The notes under the pieces: generated by a model
What the model was told of the DNA's origin: nothing
What the model saw: the letters and a program-made list of their open reading frames with translations, nothing else
The model's database searches: none
Made by a program: the position numbers and the translations under genes
From: Brachyhypopomus gauderio
Taxonomy: Eukaryota; Chordata; Actinopteri; Gymnotiformes; Hypopomidae
NCBI RefSeq assembly: GCF_052324685.1
Contig: NC_135214.1
Coordinates: 32,530,471 to 32,594,470 of the forward strand
DNA: 64,000 nucleotides
Direction of reading: 5' to 3'
Shown here: in pieces, positions 54,061 to 64,000 of the stretch
How positions within the stretch are numbered: position 1 is the stretch's first letter
How the letters are laid out: each line of letters opens with the position of its first letter

Positions 54061-54319
54061 AGTCAAATGTGATTGGGCAGATCTGGTGTGGGCGTGTTCG
54101 GAAACGTAAACTTGAAAACGTCAACAAAGTTTAAGAGGGGCTGGTTGGTACGCGTGAGGATCAGAGTGTAGAGGAGTAAACGTGCTGTTGTACATTACTA
54201 AGCGTTACCTACATTGTTGAAATATGGATATTCTGTTCCGTGGGCATTAGCAGAGCTGTTTGCTTTGCCGCCTACCCGTTCAAGGATTGTTGTGGATATT
54301 TACAAACTGCTTTGTAAAA
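54060..54319 (+). promoter_or_regulatory. pim promoter and 5' leader region
   Basis: An inverted CCAAT box (GATTGGG, near 54070) and a GGGCGTG GC/KLF-type box (near 54088) precede a weak TATA-like TTTAAGA (near 54130). The start codon is 190 bp further on. Only a short leader lies between, so the transcription start is probably at about 54150-54200. Confidence 0.45.
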
Positions 54320-56671
<2,352 letters not shown>

Positions 56672-56755
56672 ATCGTGCCAGACTGAAGACTGTAGAAACT
56701 CCTCTTTACCCTGTTCAAACACTGGAATACTTTAAAGCAGCTTCTCATCACTTCC

Positions 56756-56978
56756 TTATTTATCATTCCCATGTTCAGTTTTCCTGTTTGAGTTGCCCTC
56801 GGGCACCATGTTGGCCGCGTTTATGGGACACTTGCGGCCTGCGCCCGAACTTCAGCCCTTCATGTGCAGACCCCACTTACACTCTATGCAGCTGCACATG
56901 GGTCTGGAGTTGGAGATCTTCGCATATCTTATTTATTACTGGTTATTTATTGGCACAGATGAATAAGAGCTATTTATC
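56756..56978 (+). promoter_or_regulatory. pim2: AU-rich elements in the pim 3' UTR
   Basis: Four ATTTA pentamers lie within about 220 bp downstream of the stop codon, two of them in the full nonamer TTATTTATT (56929-56937 and 56943-56951). This nonamer is the established core of mRNA-destabilising AU-rich elements, and mammalian PIM transcripts are known to be short-lived. The function in this species is inferred. Confidence 0.7.
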
Positions 56979-57437
56979 ATCAAGGACTGATGAAGTTTCT
57001 GAAGTTTTCTAAGCAGCTGTGTTCTGCTTTTATAAGCTCTAATAGACTTGGGGGTGTTGTCATTGACTAAAAAGTCACTTAATGAGACCTTGTTTGTACC
57101 TGGTTTTACAGGTTCCTTTGTATAATTGTATTCGTGCCTCGTTCTAAGAGGTGAATGCAATCTTTTGATCCAGTGTCAAGTTGTCTCCTACTGGGAATTC
57201 TAACACGATGGCAATTTGCAGCAACGCAAATGCATTTTGCACCTGTGAAAATTATCATCAGCAAATCGCGAAAGGAGACATTCTCATGAATCTTGCTTGA
57301 TTTAAATGACACAGTTCACTAAATAGCCTATTGGGCGACATTAACAAAGTGCCTTGGTTTCTGCTTCTGTGTTTTATCAAAGTCCTCTAAAGTCTTACAA
57401 ATATCTCAGAATGTAAGTAAGCAAATTTGTGGATGGG

Positions 57438-57558
<121 letters not shown>

Positions 57559-57860
57559 CAACCTAGAGGATCGAGTGCATGGGTGTGGACAGGTTTTGGG
57601 TCTCTCCCGTCAGTCTCCCTACATCATGTCTGATCATCCTAAGTGCTCCGGCCCTTTGGATTCCCAACCTGCACTGGCATGAAAACACAGAAGTGCGTTT
57701 TTGTAAGGAATTAGAAGCCTGGTTCTTGTTCATTTATATTTTGAAATTGTTAAAATTGGACCTTTGCTAATGCAGCGATGAATGTCTACCCCCCCCCCCC
57801 AAATGTTTATCAAATTTTGAAATCCATGCTAGTGTGCTTGGGTTTGTTCAACAATTTTGC

Positions 57861-57868
57861 TGTAAATA
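57861..57868 (+). promoter_or_regulatory. pim2: Pumilio-type element in the pim 3' UTR
   Basis: TGTAAATA is an exact match to the Pumilio recognition element TGTANATA, located about 60 bp upstream of the proposed poly(A) signal. A single 8-bp match could be chance. Confidence 0.35.
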
Positions 57869-57919
57869 CTTGTGTATTATATATTGTAATGTGGCACCAG
57901 TCACATGACCTTATTTTAA

Positions 57920-57925
57920 ATTAAA
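57920..57925 (+). terminator. pim2: Candidate poly(A) signal of pim (ATTAAA)
   Basis: ATTAAA, the most common variant signal, lies in an A/T-rich stretch about 1.25 kb after the stop codon and is followed by a GTTTGTCTTGATGT U/GU-rich element. I see no canonical AATAAA between the stop codon and this point. Confidence 0.45.
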
Positions 57926-58880
57926 AAACTAATTTTACATCTAAAACTGGTTTGTCTTGATGTATCTGAAAATGTAGAGTCACACTTATTGGGTGTCACG
58001 TCAGCTAGTGCCAATCATAAGACTACCAGCAGTGATGAAACACCAGTATCACATGGTGACATTAGTGAATTCAAACAGAATATACACACAACAGCCACTG
58101 TAATAGAAACACCCTCATAGTACCTACACTGAGTGGCCATTTAATCTGGTTCTTGCACAGTTACAGACTTGACCATCTGTTTGCATCCAATACTCACCAC
58201 TCTTTCTCCCCATCAATCACTGGTCAGTTCCTGGTTCCAGGACACAACTTGGTGTTATTTTGAGTAAACCGCTTTAGCACAGTGTTAACGCTACCATGGT
58301 AGGGGCTGTACACGTTGAACTAGAATAAATGTATCGGTCACAGCACTGTTGCTGGGGATTTTGTACAAGTCAGTGCAGAGGAGTTTCAAGAAAGCTCTGG
58401 AACCTAAAATACACAGCCAAATGTAGTCCTGTGGCCAGAAACTCTCCGCTGATTAAAATCTAAAACCTAATAAAGTATGCAAGGAAACAAATACAAAAAT
58501 AGACTCTAATTGTACACCTACATGGGGCTTGTAGGTGTACTGTGGCGAAAGCGTGTATACATAAAATAATTATACTGTAGTAATACTTTTCCAGCAAATT
58601 AATTTCTTGGTGGTACGTTCCACAAGATTTAGCTTGGGTAAATTTTGTTCTGTTCTATAATAAGGATAATAGCTCTCATATTAAATGCAATACTAAGTTT
58701 TACATCAATCACTGGACTCGTTGGACACTACCTATTTGTTTACAGGTACGTCTGAATATTAAATTTGTATATACGCATTCATATTTTCATATTAGCTTTC
58801 AGGTCTGTCCTCTTCCTCCTTTACAACTGGTCAGTTTCTGACCAGAGATTTGGGGGGTTTTTTTGGGGTTTTTTTTGGTT

Positions 58881-58904
58881 GGGGGGGGGGGGGGGGGGGG
58901 GGGG
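58881..58904. repeat. Homopolymer G tract (24 bp)
   Basis: The longest mononucleotide G run in the window, preceded by T-runs and GGTT words. Confidence 0.95.
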
Positions 58905-59107
58905 AGGAAGGGGGAGGCCTTATTTTTCTTTTTTTGTTGTTTTGACAGATTATTTTTAACATAGCACCCACACTTGCTGGGTGTTGAGCTAATTCAGATC
59001 CATCCGACACATTAGTCTTCCTGGGGATTAACACATTACACCATGCGTCGTCTACGTCGAGATCGGCCCCCCCACCTAAATATATCCATCCAATAGTCCT
59101 GTAGAGA

Positions 59108-59489
59108 GCAGCGGTCTGCAACCACCGGGCCGCGGACCGGTACCGGTCAGTGAGTCATTTGATACCGGGCCACACAGAAATAAGTAAATAAAATGTAAAA
59201 AGTAAATAGTAAATAGTAAGTATATAAATAAATAAATAAAATTATATATATCGAAGATTGGAGTCTGAGTGATGTGTTTTAATTATAAAACTTTGGGATT
59301 CTCTCCCAATAACATCCGTCGGTGCGTCTGGTGAGTTTTATTTTTATGCGCTTTATATTTGATTTTATGCCAGTCGTATCATTTTATTTCGTCGTATTTG
59401 CGAATACACACACACACACTTTAGAGGCCAGTCCGTGAAAATATTGTCTAACAACCGGTCCGTGGCACAAAAAGGTTGGGGACCGCTGC
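59108..59489. mobile_element. Non-autonomous hAT-type element (about 382 bp) with 8-bp target-site duplication
   Basis: The left end GCAGCGGTCTGCAACC and the right end, read on the other strand, GCAGCGGTCCCCAACC form a long imperfect terminal inverted repeat that continues with the CGGACCGG / CCGGTCCG words. The flanks TGTAGAGA (59100-59107) and AGTAGAGA (59490-59497) match at seven of eight positions. The inside is AT-rich with short (AC)n and no transposase. The termini with the phrase GGTTGGGGACCGCTG belong to a repeat type seen in many vertebrate genomes. Confidence 0.82.
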
Positions 59490-60326
59490 AGTAGAGAAAT
59501 AAAAACCTGCTGGACCGGTGGACAACCACAAACTTTTACTTGTATAATTGCAAAAAAATACTTGTATGTTGGTTTCTAATAATGTGGGTGATGCTTTTAG
59601 TTACATTAAAAATTTTAAGTGCATTTTATGTTAAACCGTGCATTATATACCAGCTAACAACTTGGCTTTTAAGGGGCCCTATGCAGACAGCTTGACTTTA
59701 TTTGACTATTGTGCCACATAGTGGTGAATAAACGAAGAGCATCCCCTGATGTCCGAGCTATTACAGAACTATCCCATCGCCTCGAGCGCATTTGAATGAT
59801 GGACATCTTGAATTCCAAACCTTCAAGACATTTGTAAAAGCTCAACTATGTCATAATTTGACCATAATACAGTTGACTTATATATATATATATCAGGCCC
59901 GTTGACAGTCTTGCTGTATAGTATATAATATAGCCACACATGGCTGGATTACTGACCGGGCCAGTGGGGCCAGCGCCCAGGGGCCCTTGAGGTCAGGGGG
60001 CCCCGGGGGGGCCCTGGCTGAAAACTTTTTGCGATGCCTATCAACATTTATGGTACAATATTTTTTTTTTCCGAGGCCCCTCCATTTTAAGGATCCTCTG
60101 ACTATTAGGGACTTTGACTCCAGGGCCTCTTTGGGGCCATAGCCATTCTTTTGGGGCCCCTAGTCATGCTTTTGGGCCCTAGCCATACTTTTGGGCCCCT
60201 TAGGAAAATGGATGAGGCGTTATGGCACTGCTCTGACTTCGTCTTCTGGCTATTAGGGGTCCTAGGAAAGAGGGGGGCAACAGCTTCAGGTTGTTATGTT
60301 TTAGTAAATATATATATACATATTTA

Positions 60327-60338
60327 CCAGCAGATGGC
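60327..60338 (+). promoter_or_regulatory. CTCF-type core motif upstream of slc35a2
   Basis: CCAGCAGATGGC matches CCASYAGRKGGC exactly and continues with GG. It sits about 360 bp upstream of the slc35a2 start codon, at the left edge of its GC-rich promoter region. Confidence 0.5.
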
Positions 60339-60339
60339 G

Positions 60340-60684
60340 GTAAATAGCGGACGCTGTTAACCACCAGCTCCTGGCGCACGACAGACGAAGCAGTCCGCGC
60401 TGTCCACTGATAGGACGGCCGTAACGAGGAAGTGGCTGTTGTGGACTCGGTGTAGACGTCGACGTCCTCTCCTGAGCGCCAGTGTCCGACGGGCTCCGGG
60501 TTGTTCATGTTCTCATGGAGGTGTCCCGGGATTTAGCACTCTGATCACTGAGAAATGTCTCCCTCAGCTTAGTCGGGTTTTCGGCTTCCGGTCAGTGGAG
60601 AGAAAGTGACGCTGGTTTGACAGTTAGCTTTAGCCGAGGTGCTAATCGTGTGTGTTTGTGCTGGTGGGTTTAGTCGATGCGGAC
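60340..60684 (+). promoter_or_regulatory. slc35a2: slc35a2 promoter and 5' leader region
   Basis: A CpG-rich stretch without TATA box precedes the start codon. It has ETS-type words: AGGAAGTGG near 60428 on the plus strand, and CTTCCGG near 60585 (CCGGAAG on the minus strand). This is the usual architecture of a housekeeping promoter. The exact transcription start cannot be fixed. Confidence 0.5.
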
Positions 60685-63600
60685 ATGGCAGCGGGCAGTC
60701 AGAGTCCCGGCGACGGCGGCGCTGAAGACAAGACTCCCTCGCGTAGACAAGGGGAAGGTAAGAGCGCTTTTATTAACACCTGGCGGCGGGTTAAGCGGTT
60801 ACTTCACCGAAGGCGTCCGAGGTCCCGTCCAGTGTAGCTCCTTTTGTCTTTAGTTGAATGTAGGCGGGCTGGTTCACCTGGTTGTGGCGAGTTCTGTCCA
60901 ATACGTCTGTCGTCGTGTGGTAAAACAGGTATTCTCTACACTAATGATCCCGTGTTCTTTAATCACCCTGAAGTGTCGCTAGACAAGACAAGATGATGGA
61001 TGGCTTGTCGCGAGCAGTCTGGATAAATAATTTGGTTATGTTAAGCATGAAATATCGCAATTCGATAATTGGACTGTACATGTATGACATCAGATGTGCA
61101 CCTCTGACGTGGTTGTACACGTATGACATCAGATGTGCACCTCTGACGTGGTTGTACACGTATGACATCAGATGTGCACCTCTGACGTGGACTGTGCACG
61201 TAAGACATCAGATGTGCACCTCTGACGTGGACTGTGCACGTAGGACATCAGATGTGCACCTCTGACGTGGACTGTATGTGCAGTGTGTGGCAATCTGTAG
61301 GCTTGGACTTGCAGTTGAAATCCTTTCTGAAGGATGTCCAGGGTAGATGAGATGGGCTGTGACTGGCTTGGCCTAGAAACATCTTTGTGAACTAGTGCAC
61401 TTCAGTCTTAATGGGCAACATGAACATGATTCATTTATGAAATCTGTGCATTTGTGAAAATACACATATAGATATTCTACTGTGTCATTATCTCTTAGAT
61501 ATCATACTGCTTTTCTACTGGTAAATGTCTCACTTATGGTTATAACCCACGCTCCATTGCTGATTGGTGTTGTGATTTGACATTCGACTAGCTGATAGGA
61601 AAGTGTCTAAACAGTTACAGCAATAACTTTTTTAATAGCACAAACCAGGACTAGGGAAGAAGTTCTTGCTGTTTTTCATGATATTATGTGATGTAAAACC
61701 CTAATGAACATCAAAACTGATGATTGAAAAATGTCAGTCACAGACCTTCTGTAAAGCACAGATCTGTCATATACACAGTGTTTGAATTAACACTTTTTCC
61801 AAAACATTTCTCCAAAACGATCTCTATACTGTGCTGGTACCACAAACCAGTGGGATTTTTCATCATTGATATCATGCTAGTACATTTTACCCATCCCTCC
61901 CAATGCCTGTTTTGAGGAAACACACACCTGTGTTCTGACCAGAACTGTTTGGGCTGTGTCTGGGTCGTTCCCACCCCTCACCCTCGTGTCATCACCCCAC
62001 TTTCCTTCCTCATTTCACTGGTTCTTCATGATCTATATCAAGTTCTTGTGAAGTTCTAGTCTGTTAGCCGAGTCATCCTGTGTGATTTTGCAATAGGAAC
62101 TAGCCATGTTTAGACTGCCCTGCCGCATGCAGCCCTACTGACGGATCCTGAAAAGCTCGGGTGGGGCGCATGCTTCACTGACATCAGCAGGGAACTTGAA
62201 TGGCGCTTTTGTTGCAGTGGAACTGGTGCGTTGCCAAGGTGGGGTATGCAAACATCCTCCTGGGTGTCCTTGCCGGTGGGCGTGTCGGCTGCACAAGCAG
62301 CAAGCCCTTGTACACTCAGTTCCCCAGTATGGTCTCCTTGAATTGGTTTTAGTGTAACCTTAATACTATAGTGTTCAGTAGGGGTTATTTAAACAGGCTA
62401 ATGGCCATTTAAAAGTGTCATTAGGCATAATTTAAGGATTATTATTGTTGTTTGTTCTTGTGGTGCAGTTATGTCATAGTGCCTCTTTGTTAGCAGTCCT
62501 GCCTATATGAGTCAGACGTATGATTGGTCAGATTGGTCTGTGTTTGTGGGTAGACGGTGTGCCGATATTCCAGCTCTTTCTTGTTAATGAACATGCATCG
62601 CAACACTCCTAATCTAATCCCAGGCCAGAAGTTCCTGTGTTGTCTTTGATGCGTAACCATGCTAATCCTGATTGGCTGTGCCGTTCTCCTGCAGCGAACC
62701 GGAGGCTGAAGTACATCAGCTTGGCCGTCCTGGTGATCCAGAACGCCTCCCTCATCCTCAGCATCCGCTACGTGCGCACGCTGCCAGGAGACCGGTTCTT
62801 CACCACGTCCGCCGTGGTCATGGCCGAGATCCTGAAAGTCTTCACCTGTCTCATCATCCTCCTCGTTCAGAGGAGAGGTGCGTCTCTGCCCCGAACACTC
62901 CTGCAAACACCCCCACCCCCCCAGGTCTCTGAGGCTTTTGACCTCATTTAAACAGATGGAAGGAACTCCCAGATTAAACTGTGCATTTGATGCTAAATGC
63001 AGAATCCGCTTCTGTCTGTAAATGCAGGAAACATCAGGGACTTTGTGGCCTTGCTGTATGACTCCATAGTGGTCCAGTATTGGGACACGCTGAAGCTAGC
63101 AGTCCCCTCACTCATCTACACATTACAGAACAACCTGCAGTACGTAGCCATCTCCAATTTACCAGCGGCCACATTCCAGGTGAGGAGGCTCTGCACTTCT
63201 GGGGTCTGTCTGTCTCGGGCTCTGTCTCTCATTCATCGCCTTGTGTAGCACTGCTGGTATGTACATATGTAACAGGACATTCCAGTCAGAATGTTTTGTC
63301 TAAGGTAGGTGGGTAGTGTGGGGCAGGGCATTCGTTTGAAATCATCTTGTAAATAATTAACATTATCAATACTCTCTGCATGATGAAGTTTAGATTTGAA
63401 AATTTCATTTAAATACATTTTATATCAATTTGTGATGGGTTTTGTGGACAAATAATGTTAAGATATTATAGATAAGACATAAGATGTTGTGTTTGACCTT
63501 CAGAGGTATGCATATGTAACTGTGAAAGTGTTTCTTTCCTTCTTTCTTTCATTTTCAATATTTTTCTCTCTCCTCCTTTTCTCTTGCATTATCTCTCTGT

Positions 63601-64000
63601 ATAGAGTGTTTTTGCTGTTTCAGTCTGTCTTTTGGTCTGACTGTCTTGCCGTCCGACCCCCCCCCCCCCCTCCCCCCCCTTGTGCTCCTGTCCGGCATCT
63701 CTAGGTGACGTATCAGCTGAAGATCCTGACCACGGCACTCTTCTCGGTGCTCATGCTGCGTAAGAGTCTGTCCCGCGTGCAGTGGCTCTCCCTCCTCCTC
63801 CTCTTCATCGGCGTGGCCATCGTCCAGGTGGAGCAGGACAGCAGCAAACAGAAGGAGGCGGGGGTGTCGCCCGCCGCCCAGAGCTACGTCAAGGGCCTGG
63901 TGGCGGTGGTGGTGTCCTGCCTGTCCTCGGGATTCGCCGGCGTCTACTTCGAGAAGATCCTGAAGGGCAGCTCGGCGTCCGTGTGGCTCCGCAACGTTCA
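60685..64000 (+). CDS. slc35a2: UDP-galactose translocator SLC35A2, N-terminal part (runs off the window)
   Basis: Nucleotide-sugar antiporter of the Golgi membrane that imports UDP-galactose in exchange for UMP for galactosylation of glycans. Coding exons in the window: 60685-60757, 62695-62877, 63028-63179 and 63705 to beyond 64000, in consistent phase with GT-AG introns. They give about 234 residues of a protein usually near 390. Conserved family stretches include [78 protein letters not shown] and [16 protein letters not shown], spread over several membrane helices. The start is the first in-frame ATG, in the good context GACATGG. It lies in the same order and orientation beside pim and otud5 as in human Xp11.23. 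The C-terminal half is outside the window. Confidence 0.95.
61066..61278. repeat. Minisatellite, 39- to 40-bp unit, five copies, in slc35a2 intron 1
   Basis: The unit contains GACATCAGATGTGCACCTC then TGACGTGG. TGACGTGG occurs at 61105, 61144, 61183, 61223 and 61263. The first units have ACACGTATGACATCA and the later ones GCACGTAAGACATCA or GCACGTAGGACATCA. It starts about 310 bp after coding exon 1 of slc35a2. Confidence 0.95.
63657..63670. repeat. C14 run before slc35a2 exon 4
   Basis: Homopolymer C run followed by T and a further C8 run, about 35 bp upstream of the exon 4 acceptor. It forms part of an unusually long pyrimidine-rich stretch. Confidence 0.93.

Larger units (their letters stand above)
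57960..60320. other. Intergenic region between pim and slc35a2, rich in old repeats
   Basis: No gene. The stretch 58090-58450 includes ACTGAGTGGCCATTTAATCTGG, which resembles a widespread fish repeat word, but borders are unclear. A G24 run is at 58881-58904 and a hAT-type element at 59108-59489. From 59940 to 60215 the DNA is dominated by GGGGCCC/GGGCCCCT words and looks like another dispersed repeat that I cannot name. Confidence 0.5.

Noticed and set aside
60652-60684. 11-codon N-terminal extension of SLC35A2
   Set aside because: It begins with GTG. The ATG at 60685 has a good context and gives the usual short N-terminus.

Overview
This window is vertebrate nuclear DNA, almost certainly from a teleost fish. 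It has spliced genes with GT-AG introns, long (GT)n/(CA)n microsatellites, many minisatellites, hAT-type MITEs and a tRNA-type SINE with the typical fish 3' tail. There is no bacterial gene organisation. Nearly all of the many small open frames are chance frames in introns, intergenic DNA or tandem repeats. I find four protein-coding genes, all on the + strand.

Layout. (1) 1-12000: no confident gene. The first ~2.9 kb looks like a 3' UTR or gene tail with a poly(A) signal, followed by intergenic DNA holding a 180-bp hAT MITE, minisatellites, two perfect hairpins and a 203-bp near-identical duplication. (2) ~12040-24420: an LRRN-family neuronal leucine-rich-repeat membrane protein, with a non-coding first exon, a ~9.2 kb intron and the whole coding sequence in exon 2 (21629-23866). 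(3) ~28710-53060: otud5, an OTU-domain deubiquitinase (DUBA) in nine coding exons. Intron 4 is largely occupied by a ~2.2 kb minisatellite, and exon 2 carries one extra base that breaks the frame. (4) ~54100-57940: a PIM serine/threonine kinase in seven exons, best named pim2 from synteny. (5) 60685 to the window end: the first four coding exons of slc35a2, the Golgi UDP-galactose transporter.

The order otud5-pim2-slc35a2, all on one strand, matches the OTUD5-PIM2-SLC35A2 block of human Xp11.23, which supports both the identifications and the pim2 name. The lrrn gene next to this block is unexpected. Mammalian LRRN1, LRRN2 and LRRN3 lie on human 3p26, 1q32 and 7q31, so this could be a fourth whole-genome-duplication paralogue that mammals lost. 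The four genes do not form a pathway; they are neighbours by ancient linkage.

The strongest points for a second look are: the possible fourth LRRN ohnologue; the splice-donor-containing array in otud5 intron 4; the otud5 exon 2 frameshift; five phased ATF6/XBP1-type motifs in slc35a2 intron 1; three exact CTCF-type cores around the gene block; and canonical AU-rich elements in the pim 3' UTR. I saw no clearly new multi-gene system.
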